The notes under the pieces were generated by a model. The model worked only from the letters and a program-made list of their open reading frames with translations, was not told the DNA's origin and ran no database searches. From CAZJHX01 sp964545715 (GTDB taxonomy: Bacteria; Myxococcota_A; UBA9042; GCA-2863065), in NCBI GenBank assembly GCA_964545715.1, contig CAZJHX010000045.1, forward strand, positions 1 through 64,000: DNA of 64,000 bases, read 5' to 3'. Positions 55,501 through 62,033 of the stretch are shown here, piece by piece. How positions within the stretch are numbered: position 1 is the first letter of the stretch; each line of letters begins with the position of its first letter. Position numbers and translations under genes: made by a program.

Positions 55501-57425
55501 CATGCCCGATCGCGCCGATCCCAGTCGCCACGGGCAACGCGACAAGCGAGGTCATCACGCTGAGCAACACCGGCGACGGCTTCCTCACGATCGAGTCGAT
55601 CGACACCGGAATCGCGACGGCCCTGCCCGAGCTGGGCGGCGCCAAGATCACGTCGGGCGACCCCAAGGCCTTCACGCTGAGCTACACCGCGGAGAAGGCG
55701 GGCTGCTACCAGACCAACCTGGTCATCAACCACGACGGCGTGAACTCGCCCACGATCTGCCCGGTGAGCCTGGCCACCCTCGAGGAGTTCCAGGTGACGC
55801 CAAAAGAGGAGTACGAGTTCCCGGCGCAGGTCCCCGGCACGTCGTTTACCAAAGAGTTCATCGTGCGGAACACCGGCTGTCAGCCCTTCACGCTGAACAA
55901 CATCACGCTCAAAGAGCTGGGCTCGAAGCCGGACGATCAGTTTGCGCTGAAGAAAGGCTTCGACGCGCCCGTTCCGCTGGGTCCCAGCGAGCTGCATGCA
56001 TTCACTGTGACGTGCCAGCCCGGCGTCGACGGCGTCCACGAGGCCAACGTCAACTTCGAGACGGACGGCCCCACGCCCAGCCCCGTCAAGGTGCAATGCG
56101 CGACAGGGCCTTTGCTGGTGCCATGCAGTGGCCCGCCGGTGTGGACTCTCGGCGCGGACGCCGAGACCATCCAAGCGGTGTGCATCGAGAGTCTCGGTGG
56201 CGCTGAAGCCAACATCACGGCGATTACGATCGTAGGCGACAGCGACGAGGCGTTCACCACGGTCGGCCCACTGCCGCTCGGCCCGCTGGCCATCGGCGCC
56301 ACAGCGACAGCGTCGGTCCAGTTCGCGCCTTCTGGTCCGGTAAAATGTCCAAAGACCAAGAAGCCCAGGCTGGTCGTGGAGTACGACGGCCAGACGTTGG
56401 AGATCGAGCTGTGCGGAGACAGCGCCGCGATCGAGGTGTTCGAGCCGACGTGCCCGATCGACCTCGGCTGGGTGGCACTGGACGAGGCGACGTGCCAGGA
56501 CGTCACGATCAGCAACGCGGGCATCGTATTGCTCGAGATCGACCCGCAGCCGGACTCGCTCGCCGACACCATCTTCTCGTGGGAGCCTCAAGAGACCTAC
56601 AAAATCACGCCGGACCTGCCCAAGAAGGCGACCGTGTGCGCCACCGCGACCGAGGCCGGCGAGTTCGAGGCCGTGCAGAAGTTCGAGGCGCTGACCCTGG
56701 TGTCCAAGGATGACAACGACCAGATCGGCTGCGGCGTGCACGCGTGCGCCGGGGCCTGCATCAACGTCGACAGCAAGACCGTGGACTTCGACATCGTCAG
56801 CAGCATCGAGAGCGACCCGTCTGTGCTGGAGAAGACGCTGGTCTTCACCAACACGGGCTCGGTCAAGGGCACCGTGAGCGCGGAGTTCACCGCCGGAGCC
56901 GGCGCGGGCGCTGTGTTCTGCTTCGTCAACGAGGCGGGCGAGTGCGAGACCAGCGTGGACAGCCTGGACATCCCGCCCAACACGGAGGGCGGCGACCCGG
57001 TGCCGGTGGAGATGACGCTGCGGCTCGCGCCCTCACCTGGCGCGCACGACGTGACCATCCAGCTGACCATCGCGGGCGCCGTCTGCGACTGTCCCACCGA
57101 CGTGAAGGTGCGGGCGCTGGCGGGCGTCACCAACGACGAGGACACGCCGACGGACACGGGTGATGACACGACAGACACCACCGACACCGGCGACGAGGAC
57201 CTGGGCACCACCGGCGCGGGCGAGGGCGATAATGGCGGCTTCGGCGACGACGGCGGCGATCACGTCGAGCAGGACGGCCCGATCGCCGACGGTGGCGGCG
57301 GCACCGACTGTGGCTGCGACCTGGCCCCCAGCCGGAAGCGCTCGGTGCCCACCGGCCCGGCGGCCTTGATACTGCTGCTGCTGCTGGCGGTTACATTCCG
57401 TCCCCGGCGCTCGCAAACAGACTGA
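46563..57425 (+). CDS. Giant secreted multi-domain protein with MYXO-CTERM-like tail
   Basis: About 3,620 residues. The signal peptide is ILALVLCGGLLLARPAAA. Then come three CARDB domains (about 30-420: KVQLTVVIKNVGDTDAVPG, ELTVTVENKGLATALGP, YQVEVSNLGGTSCDEPEV), an Ig/cadherin-like unit, and three cycles of a propeller-like region (about 520-870, 1200-1530, 2620-2980, each opening with GFSG, GFAG or GFTG) followed by ASH/HYDIN-type beta domains (about 3, 10 and 5, recognised by LDFGxV and VTLxNxG strands). After an Asp/Thr/Gly linker the end has DCGC, a helix (AALILLLLLAVTF) and Arg-Arg, resembling the MYXO-CTERM surface-sorting signal. ATG 46563 is taken; 46557 and 46536 are alternatives without a better ribosome site. 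The last 35 bases overlap the convergent gene. Function: surface adhesin or scaffold (inference). Confidence 0.88.
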   Translation: MKPTPRILALVLCGGLLLARPAAAVPDLTCTITAVPNSSPGKVQLTVVIKNVGDTDAVPGDDWVGFIHGAAFAHKDAEPTLDDISGISFVLDTLKAGEEATVDLIAPGEAGATTEFPVDPGPNTAYATINVDYGGGTFPYADETNFDNNVCEFKYTQEVGPDLEPDIQVTNLTAGPSSECANPDLICTELTVTVENKGLATALGPFLVDVYALTGEEPTCGETDPDTFCEVKDDLGVDASAVVTCAVPIGFTGAGLKTIWTCADPPSEESPKGLIAESDETNNKKSFGLPIAGPPDLTVSDIIVAQEGGEGADVTYQVEVSNLGGTSCDEPEVRIFWQALAKPDPAADTPTAPPKTVGAAIAPGKIGATNFTQTGPIGGDWTVWACADCLDPSDKELDEDNNCSSADYNVAGIPNEPPVLDGIDGPDLCVEAGTCKWKLNITDTTAADPLKFEIAEGPRGMYVGSEVGTTNAIVYYSPPLGSTSASTLFKVTITDQAGATVTASKTFAIHPPPGPPDGFSGVVGEPNFGLMPNNAIGSACPMVEVPGNGFAFVETDKNVVRWYRDPVGAEADFVDFNPVWQKYLVPDFELSCHIEALWGGGYALLDTVNNVILLFGNDHKLLKQIDVNAVAPIAIYSDMFTIIAPSTIVLLDPKQSTGKLVFIDLTTGKLDETWGGNAKAELGTGTPGIMTMYDPGDAAMYTYDRYLCHDAGTISVYNIFHASQQLITYNQEGGVEAAKTIGYKNCNLSPDCEPLLPPGPAGDEEPNWVMLAAPDCGIQLVDYSTNTLQWYDKNLEPVTKFTKPPADAEDAWPVGAVSLAAEGLSVNNVGCEVLGSGGFTCQDKSGQNGFVIDGSGVQWKNCPDLDITPLALNFGGVALYDKKKLTLTLCNKGGGVLLINEAKIGGLKLGEGQLFSQKGLGPNSDLLLPPGACTEVSITYQPDVPGEHSGFLALDSNACGQVIVDVVGRSGPHIEITPDPIWFKGVAEGKHCQTVTIKSIGSDPLILSEKVDFVPPESNLLKLFSCAPSNVDGVELAPGATYDLECCFDAQAQGEYATALQVKSNSALFKPEEIDVFASTAPSISARPTGFNLHEVQVGSKKTATPVLIQNVGFSPITFEAPKLTGPPGFELDLTTFKPTLGYQEVTTLKLSYTPQLPGTAVAVVTLAHDDPNQAPYILMAVAGTGTELSEGFAGALFFADPDGPFTGPLDLGNTVIQLSTGGFAIYSETTGAIHVIDGQGAPDPWFGIGGKVQVIGPGGAFPDAVGLGTNLIELESGGFGMLAASEHRFYAIRPDGKPNALVGKGGVIDIKAVFAGAGTLSDSLIQLPLGAFKHAVLVVFDVDAEQLLVFRTDGTQDNTEIAIGGELNFLGISAIAGGGLATGTGDTIALSEQGGLILGDAETAKFYTLNKNGKSAIGESIKDVVPSFVGTLAACGDGTTAFLDPATGIVTRHDFPSMDLDTGFGDGAGQISFKLAYPDDGDTGAGLICNADGGWLAVAYAGCDCLRFTDFDGNPLALVPQFVSDLPKSLPFGVVPVGKTSAPQTITVGNGGSYPLIVSAIFSNGQFHLADGTKTVEIAPGDSYDLEIVFEPSGAGSPAETLVLTTNDPDTPQTEKIDLTGSTGPHLTVQPTEPILDFGNVVANPEKAPEKWLTFGNDGADTVTILSMVKDGPALFQKVTEINDNTTIAPDEVKTASYRCVPGDNDSGVHYGTVSIEHDDPSQPSPITITLVCRSSAQLKVEPAAVSCDNIGLGVKTLCGTVSLQNVGYETLTVYDSATTGLGFETVGGKIVLEPGDSPHKMAVTYQALKPGVSTGTLTLLHDDPASGGVTQVPLSAKVSSALSVNPPALDFGALSTGVSVSLPIELLNDGSAGSVAFIAATASGSAVFSVSETPETGTTIDAGGSVTIGVRCAPGDSTGEHKGVLTIATDAPGFGAITTPLTCVSGGHIIASPAKVDFGAVKTNGKKALPVTLKNIGIAPVELVSAIVGPAPEFTSFGLTDSTLGGGQETTISVLFKPAGTKDYSGTMTVSPVKAAQLEVPLSGVSGEKLALVATSNPLDFGVVALGSTQTRSVLVVNQGSTDIQDITIAFPAAKEDSKDTVGPFTKKDAPEKIQLLKPGQSQAITIEFSPGTVGNYETLLTANGAELTIKGRAGGLLVVTPAALAFGETPAGDTPTLPLVIANTSPSSSLEVSFFQSGDDNEFTLQGLDPAGATLAPGEVLEGVTVAFGPQTSGNFASTLTFFSTKGVEGGSIAVELTGRSGAQARLLYPPTGFHGFEAVKVNAVEGRPIRIAATGNASMKILGFTIEGDEDVFNIFGLDEKTGQAVITPGGVAELVVTCAPTEPGVYQGTVHLATDDAGTPDIPVKVVCRTPFAAIPSPPSLGFGGVAALATKTMTVTVTNKGSAVLLISGATVQGPPGFEVKSFIEDVGIQPNASIDIDVEFAPPASNAYYADLVIGNSDPVQGDLVVPLYGWAGPHASADTPVVNFCTSTSDHIVVVSNTGTSVLNVNDVTLTVTDADWKPPAAGDDLEALDWYWDDEGIVDEPETEFKINPGESRDMVLTYPPGNLVASVTGADIHISSDDPAGTFTIHAVVGDGIKAVPGFTGKADVGPPADTPAFPAASGLGAGLAELCTGGFATSGDNALFFSEPAAAGGATPLAYWGSSPGVTALQKVIENKSAAADLAKAGVDALLLEDLGSILATDGGTLILGSPSAGVYVFLRADGSLDTDAMPGGVLRLSDLLGQVAVAGAIAARKDGWIAVDRRSRQLIGITADGQLDTATFGPKVDVDKPGRTGKIALKALYDDPSATLGDTVLVIGGGTKERYAVSDGGHGLIYMVAIDGELYNETAGDSGLIDLTAEPAFAPGPFGIGGGMVAYDPGFGVLDQATGRLLFITFAGDANPIVTGDGIIQLTGASGAFNGAGALGVGLVVTKVSSEKASGKLVVLDVAEQDLLFADPDGTTFSFKAPELGVAPCPIAPIPVATGNATSEVITLSNTGDGFLTIESIDTGIATALPELGGAKITSGDPKAFTLSYTAEKAGCYQTNLVINHDGVNSPTICPVSLATLEEFQVTPKEEYEFPAQVPGTSFTKEFIVRNTGCQPFTLNNITLKELGSKPDDQFALKKGFDAPVPLGPSELHAFTVTCQPGVDGVHEANVNFETDGPTPSPVKVQCATGPLLVPCSGPPVWTLGADAETIQAVCIESLGGAEANITAITIVGDSDEAFTTVGPLPLGPLAIGATATASVQFAPSGPVKCPKTKKPRLVVEYDGQTLEIELCGDSAAIEVFEPTCPIDLGWVALDEATCQDVTISNAGIVLLEIDPQPDSLADTIFSWEPQETYKITPDLPKKATVCATATEAGEFEAVQKFEALTLVSKDDNDQIGCGVHACAGACINVDSKTVDFDIVSSIESDPSVLEKTLVFTNTGSVKGTVSAEFTAGAGAGAVFCFVNEAGECETSVDSLDIPPNTEGGDPVPVEMTLRLAPSPGAHDVTIQLTIAGAVCDCPTDVKVRALAGVTNDEDTPTDTGDDTTDTTDTGDEDLGTTGAGEGDNGGFGDDGGDHVEQDGPIADGGGGTDCGCDLAPSRKRSVPTGPAALILLLLLAVTFRPRRSQTD

Positions 57426-59190
57426 CCACATCTTTGAGGATCGGCGCTATCGCGGTCGAGGCCACATAGGTGGACCCGGTGGCGTCGGTCGTCAGCGACG
57501 CCAAGCTGTAGAACACGTCGCCCAGCGCGATCAGGTTGCCCTCGGCGCCGTAGCGCACAAAATGCCTGAAGCCGTACTCCGGCAGATCGGCCCAGGGTAG
57601 AACCCAGTCGCCATCGGGTGACTGCAGCTTCATGTTGAACCCGGCCATCATGTTGGATGCCTCGCCAAAGACGATCTTGCCCAGCAAAGAGTGCTTGATC
57701 AGAGTGCCGTCCGCGGCGTGCATCGTGCCCTCGAAGTAGGCCTGCGCGTCGTCCACCCAGACGACGGCGAACCGACCGTCCGTGTGCATGCCAACCACGT
57801 GGGTGTCGCCATCCGCGGACCCGCTCTCAGAGTGCTCGACCAGCTGCGGCTCGGCGTCCAACGGCTCGGCCTGCTTGTCAAAGCGCTGGTACCAGATCGG
57901 GCTGGAGGCGTCGCCCTGACACGTGAGGACGAAGTCGCCGGTGGCCTCGTTCATGGCCACATGGGCGCCAAAGCCCGTGCAGACCCCCGGCCCGAAGACT
58001 TTGTTGACGACAGGCTTGCCGGCCTCGTCGAACACCGCAAACGACGTCTGCTCCACCGCCCCGGGGCAGTCCAGGCACGGGGATATTTCTGTCCAGACCA
58101 GGACTGCGCGGCCGGTCTGATCGATCGCCAGATCCCACTTGTCGGAGGCCGTCGCGGTGGTGACGGGAAAGGACTGCGTCAGCGGGTCACAGGCCGCGTC
58201 GTACAACCGGAAGATGATGCGCGCCTTCTGCGCAAAATCGGGCGCTCCAAAAGGGGCCAGGTACGCAAAGCTGGCAGTCGCGGTGTTGCCGCTGGTCCAA
58301 GACCTGGCGACATACGTCTTCTGCGCTGAAAAGCCGGCTCCATCGAAGTTGACGAACTTGTCCTTCACCAGCGTGCCGTCGGGCGCCCAGCACTGGGCCC
58401 ACAGCTTGTCGGTGCCGTCGAAGATGTTCAGGCCGGCCGCAAAGAGGCTGCCGTCAGCGGCCACATCAAAGTCCTGAACGGTGAAGTCCGGGTTGTACGT
58501 CATGGTCGGCTCGATCTGGCAGTTCACGTTGCAGCCGTCGCCGTCCTCGGTGTTCTCGTCGTCGCACTGCTCGGTGGCCTCCAACGTGCCGTTTCCGCAG
58601 CAGTCAAACGGTAGATAGACGCAGCCCTCGTCCTCATTGCACTGGTCCGCGGTGCAGTCGGCCCCGTCATCGCAGTCGGTCTCCACCCCGACGCACACTG
58701 CGCCTTTGCACTTGTCGTTCACCGTGCACAGGTTGCTGTCGTCGCAGTGCGCGCCGTCGATCTTGGGCAACAACACGCACTTGCCCAGGCCGGGATCGCA
58801 GATGCCGATCTTGCACGGATTGTCGGACGCGCAATCCAGCACGGCGCACGGATCGCTCGGGACGTCGGGCACATCCGGCGGTTCCGGCGCGTCCGGCACG
58901 ATGGGGGTATCGGGCACGTCCGGGACGTCCACGATCGGAACGTCCGGGGCATCCTCGACCGGGACATCCGGCGGGACGTCGACGGCATCGACCACGTCGG
59001 CGACATCAAGGGGCGGCACATCAGCCTGGACGTCGTCGACCACATCGGCCGGACCGAGATCCGGCGGCGGCGTGACAACTTCGGCGTCCGAGGCGGCGGG
59101 CAGATCGGTGCTCTCAGTGGGGCCCGCGTCGACCGTCGGGTCGGGGGTGCAGGCCGCCAGCATCAGCACGATCACCGGTGTCAGGCGCAT
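57391..59190 (-). CDS. Lipoprotein with Asp/Val/Pro linker and Myxococcus-type Cys-rich repeat
   Basis: The 599-residue product has a lipobox (LMLAAC), a low-complexity linker of about 90 residues (repeated DVP and DAP units), then small Cys modules (CAVLDCASDNPCKIGICDPG) and CCGNGTLEATEQCDDEN followed by GDGCNVNCQ, the Myxococcus cysteine-rich repeat. The C-terminal ~370 residues are strand-rich with repeated hydrophobic Gly turns, resembling a propeller, and end without enzyme motifs. The linker is typical of surface-tethered lipoproteins in this lineage. It overlaps the 3' end of the giant gene by 35 bases in the opposite direction. Confidence 0.85.
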   Translation of the reverse strand: MRLTPVIVLMLAACTPDPTVDAGPTESTDLPAASDAEVVTPPPDLGPADVVDDVQADVPPLDVADVVDAVDVPPDVPVEDAPDVPIVDVPDVPDTPIVPDAPEPPDVPDVPSDPCAVLDCASDNPCKIGICDPGLGKCVLLPKIDGAHCDDSNLCTVNDKCKGAVCVGVETDCDDGADCTADQCNEDEGCVYLPFDCCGNGTLEATEQCDDENTEDGDGCNVNCQIEPTMTYNPDFTVQDFDVAADGSLFAAGLNIFDGTDKLWAQCWAPDGTLVKDKFVNFDGAGFSAQKTYVARSWTSGNTATASFAYLAPFGAPDFAQKARIIFRLYDAACDPLTQSFPVTTATASDKWDLAIDQTGRAVLVWTEISPCLDCPGAVEQTSFAVFDEAGKPVVNKVFGPGVCTGFGAHVAMNEATGDFVLTCQGDASSPIWYQRFDKQAEPLDAEPQLVEHSESGSADGDTHVVGMHTDGRFAVVWVDDAQAYFEGTMHAADGTLIKHSLLGKIVFGEASNMMAGFNMKLQSPDGDWVLPWADLPEYGFRHFVRYGAEGNLIALGDVFYSLASLTTDATGSTYVASTAIAPILKDVVSLFASAGDGM

Positions 59191-59229
59191 AAGGGAGTTG
59201 TAGTGAGGCGGACGCCCCGAGGCAAGCGC

Positions 59230-60108
59230 TCAGGCGTAGTTGCGTACCACGAGGTCGGTGTTGCGACCACGACGGGCGCCACGGGCCGGACGCGCACCGT
59301 GCAGCTCTTTGACGTCGTAGCCGCGATACAGCTGCTTCACCAGCGGGGTGCCGGAGTTGGACATCATCACCAGGCAGCCGCGACGGTCCAGGATGCGGAA
59401 GACCTGATACAGCTGGCCCTGCTGAGCGTCACTGAAGGCGTTCTGACCAGAGCTGGTCGACCGGCCGCCCGCCGACACCGCGTGATAGGGCGGGTCCAGG
59501 TACACGAAGTCCCCCGGGCGCGCCACGTCCAGCACCGTCTGGTACTCCCAGCTCTGCAGCTCGATGCCCTGCAGCAGCCGCGACACATTTCGCAGGTTTG
59601 TGTCGTTGCAGATGGTCGGGCTGTCGTAGCGGCCGATCGGCACGTTGAACTGCCCCTTGCGGTTGACCCGATACAGGCCGTTGAAGCAGGTGCGGTTCAA
59701 GTACAGCATCCGCGCGGCCCGACGCACGGGCGTCAGCGTCTGGGGATCCAGCGCGCGCACGGCGTAGTAGAACTCTTTGTCGTACGGATAGGTCATGACC
59801 TCTTCGACCACGCGCTCCACGTCATCGCGGACCATCCGGTACAGGTGGATGAGCTCGGCGTTGGCGTCGCTCAGCAGCGCCCGGCCGATTCGCTGAATAT
59901 GCATCAGGTAGAGGAAGACCGACCCGCCGCCCAGGAACGGCTCATGGTAGGTCTCGAAGTGCGACGGAAAGAGCGAGTCGTACGCGGACAGCATCTTTTT
60001 CTTGCCGCCGGCCCATTTCACGAACGGCTCAGCGCGCAGCTCGTGGGGGATGCTCTGAAAGTGGTCCATCGCTGGAGAAGGGGGGCTGTAATGTCTCAAA
60101 GTTGCCAT
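59230..60108 (-). CDS. DNA adenine methyltransferase, Dam/DpnM type (orphan)
   Basis: The 292-residue product has the SAM motif FVKWAGGKKK at about 29-38, PFLGGGSVFLY at about 55, LNRTCFNGLYRVN with the target-recognition region, and the catalytic DPPY at about 204, in the order of alpha-class N6-adenine methylases. No restriction endonuclease gene is adjacent, so it is an orphan. The target is probably GATC by family analogy, not shown. ATG 60108 sits in the palindrome CCATATATGG; ATG 60069 is an alternative start. Confidence 0.9.
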   Translation of the reverse strand: MATLRHYSPPSPAMDHFQSIPHELRAEPFVKWAGGKKKMLSAYDSLFPSHFETYHEPFLGGGSVFLYLMHIQRIGRALLSDANAELIHLYRMVRDDVERVVEEVMTYPYDKEFYYAVRALDPQTLTPVRRAARMLYLNRTCFNGLYRVNRKGQFNVPIGRYDSPTICNDTNLRNVSRLLQGIELQSWEYQTVLDVARPGDFVYLDPPYHAVSAGGRSTSSGQNAFSDAQQGQLYQVFRILDRRGCLVMMSNSGTPLVKQLYRGYDVKELHGARPARGARRGRNTDLVVRNYA

Positions 60109-60174
60109 ATATGGTCACATACATCCGGCATTTGTGGAGACGCAACCCCTTTTTTGCGGCGGGCTGTGCAAAGT

Positions 60175-60194
60175 CTGTGGATTAACTGTGGATT
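60175..60194 (+). repeat. Tandem 9-base repeat with 11-bp period (DnaA-box-like)
   Basis: CTGTGGATT occurs at 60175-60183 and 60186-60194. The reverse complements TAATCCACA and CAATCCACA differ from TTWTNCACA at one and two positions. It is in the interval between the methylase and the next gene, next to GATC at 60209. Confidence 0.4.
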
Positions 60195-60212
60195 GGCCCG
60201 AGGCGCGGCCGA

Positions 60213-62033
60213 TCAGTCGATGGGTCTGCGGCGCTCTTTGAACCAGACTCGATATTTGCGCATTTTTTCGACCTGCTCCTCGGGAGCGTGGTCGCGGCAC
60301 GTCGCGTACTCGTCGCTGTCTTTGGGCGCCGCCCAGCGGACCTCCGGGCAGTCGTTGGGGTTGTAGGCCATCTCCATCGCCTGGCGCCGGTTCAGCACAT
60401 CGGCCACCGACAGCGTGTGTTTGCTGCCGTCGGTGCGCGTGTACTCAAACGTGCGCTTGGCGGCGTCGGCCATCAGCCCCGCCTCCAGGGTCTTCTGCGC
60501 CGCCTCGGGCGTCATGCCCTCCGGCAGGATGAACCGCTTGGTGTACTTCACGACCCGCCGCGGGTAGTCGACCACGGTCTGAATGGCGATCAGCAGCCGC
60601 AGGTCGCGTGATGGCGTCGAGTAGTCCTCCCACGCGCCCGCGGTCTGGAAGATCTTCGCGCGCTCCGGCATGTCGATCAGGCGCCCGCCGGTCTTGGCCT
60701 TATATGCCTCTGCGGCGTTGACCGAGAGCACGCGGCGCTCGATCTGCTCCTGGAGAGCATCAAGCGCAGAGTCAAACGCGGCCTTCGGAGACATCGGCAC
60801 CGGATTGATCAGCGCGTCCATCCGCTCGTAGAAGGCGTCTTTGCCGTTCTCCCACTGCTCAAGCGAGTAGTCGCCGTAGTCGATGCTGTTGGCGATGCGC
60901 TCGTTGGAGAAGACCCGCACCTCCCCGTCGCGCTTTCGCCAGACCGGCCGAAAGCGCTTGAAGCCCGCCCCTGAGACGGCGTCGTCCTCGGGAAACAAGA
61001 ACGACCCGCGCCAGAACCGCCGCCGGCCGACGGTCTTGTCCGGCTGCGCGTCCACGCCAAAAAGGATGCCGGGCTTGCCCGCCTGCTGAGGTACCCACTT
61101 CTGCACGACCAGGATGTGGCCGTAGGGGTCGGCAAAGATCGCGCCCGGCCGCACCCCGCGACGTGTCAGCTTCACCGGGTAGAAGTCGGACCGCTCGTCC
61201 TTGGGAGGCGTCCGCGGAGACGAGCTGTGAATCGTGCCGCCGACCTCCCGCTGGGCAAAGTGCTGGAAGGCCCGCACGACCAGCTGCTTCTGAGCGATCG
61301 ACATGTTGGTCTTGTATTCACGACTGCACCGGGGCGCCCGCTTCACAGTCCCGCGCCGGCAGGAGCGAAACGCAAAAGGCAGCTTCAGCTTCCACGCGAA
61401 ATACGCGCGCAGGTGATACGGAAAGTCCGCGCAGTCCGGCTTGAGACGCACCGCCGTGTCCTTGCTCGGCCCGTCCTCCCCCAGATTGAGGTGATTGTAG
61501 AGCAGGTTCTTCTCCGGGTTGCGCAGCACCTCGTGCACGGGCCGCCAGCTGGGCTGCTCGTCGTTGGGCGCCTCGAACAGGTGCTCGATCCACATGCTGT
61601 AGAGGTTTTCGGTGTCGCGCTCCCACTTGATCCGCGACTCCCAGACGGGGTCCACCTCGGGCTCCACGAGCGCCACACGCCCGCCCCGTGGCTTGACCCG
61701 GACCCGCTGGCAGGCGTGAACGACCTCGCCGCTGCCGATACCGATCCGCCATCTGCCGGGGCGCGGGTTCTTGATACGGGCCATCCAGCTGTACGGCGGC
61801 CCGCCTGTGTAGACGGTCTCCAGCGTGTGCAGCTCGCCTTTGGGGTCCAGCGCCGCCACCTCGGTGCCCTCCAGTGGGCGCTCGCTGGTGATCATCACGG
61901 TCAGCGGCACGCGCTTGTTGGGCCACCGCGGCGACGTGAAGATCGCGACGTCCAGGCTGTCTTTGCACGGACCTTTCTGCGGCACATTCGGCGGAGCCGT
62001 TAGCAACGCCAGGGCAATTACACCTGCGATCAT
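60213..62033 (-). CDS. Exported protein with papain-like fold signature, unknown function
   Basis: The 606-residue product has a signal-like N-terminus (MIAGVIALALLTAPP). Strand-rich N-terminal part (about 25-110, RVPLTVMITSERPLEGT) like an Ig domain. The middle has DCADFPYHLRAYFAWKLKLP (Cys about 199) and, 107 residues later, FADPYGHILVVQKW (His about 306), a Cys/His pair spaced as in papain-like (transglutaminase, NlpC) folds. The C-terminal ~300 residues are helical and unrecognised. The ATG 62033 overlaps the downstream-strand stop of the NlpC/P60 gene (ATGA), which decides the start. Probably a wall or protein hydrolase; catalysis unproven. Confidence 0.75.
   Translation of the reverse strand: MIAGVIALALLTAPPNVPQKGPCKDSLDVAIFTSPRWPNKRVPLTVMITSERPLEGTEVAALDPKGELHTLETVYTGGPPYSWMARIKNPRPGRWRIGIGSGEVVHACQRVRVKPRGGRVALVEPEVDPVWESRIKWERDTENLYSMWIEHLFEAPNDEQPSWRPVHEVLRNPEKNLLYNHLNLGEDGPSKDTAVRLKPDCADFPYHLRAYFAWKLKLPFAFRSCRRGTVKRAPRCSREYKTNMSIAQKQLVVRAFQHFAQREVGGTIHSSSPRTPPKDERSDFYPVKLTRRGVRPGAIFADPYGHILVVQKWVPQQAGKPGILFGVDAQPDKTVGRRRFWRGSFLFPEDDAVSGAGFKRFRPVWRKRDGEVRVFSNERIANSIDYGDYSLEQWENGKDAFYERMDALINPVPMSPKAAFDSALDALQEQIERRVLSVNAAEAYKAKTGGRLIDMPERAKIFQTAGAWEDYSTPSRDLRLLIAIQTVVDYPRRVVKYTKRFILPEGMTPEAAQKTLEAGLMADAAKRTFEYTRTDGSKHTLSVADVLNRRQAMEMAYNPNDCPEVRWAAPKDSDEYATCRDHAPEEQVEKMRKYRVWFKERRRPID

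Noticed and set aside
60105..60114. CCATATATGG as a CArG (SRF) box
   Set aside because: CArG boxes are eukaryotic; here the palindrome overlaps the methylase ATG and may be chance or a local operator.
60109..60212. Replication origin
   Set aside because: Only two imperfect DnaA-like boxes, no AT-rich unwinding region, and no dnaA or dnaN nearby.
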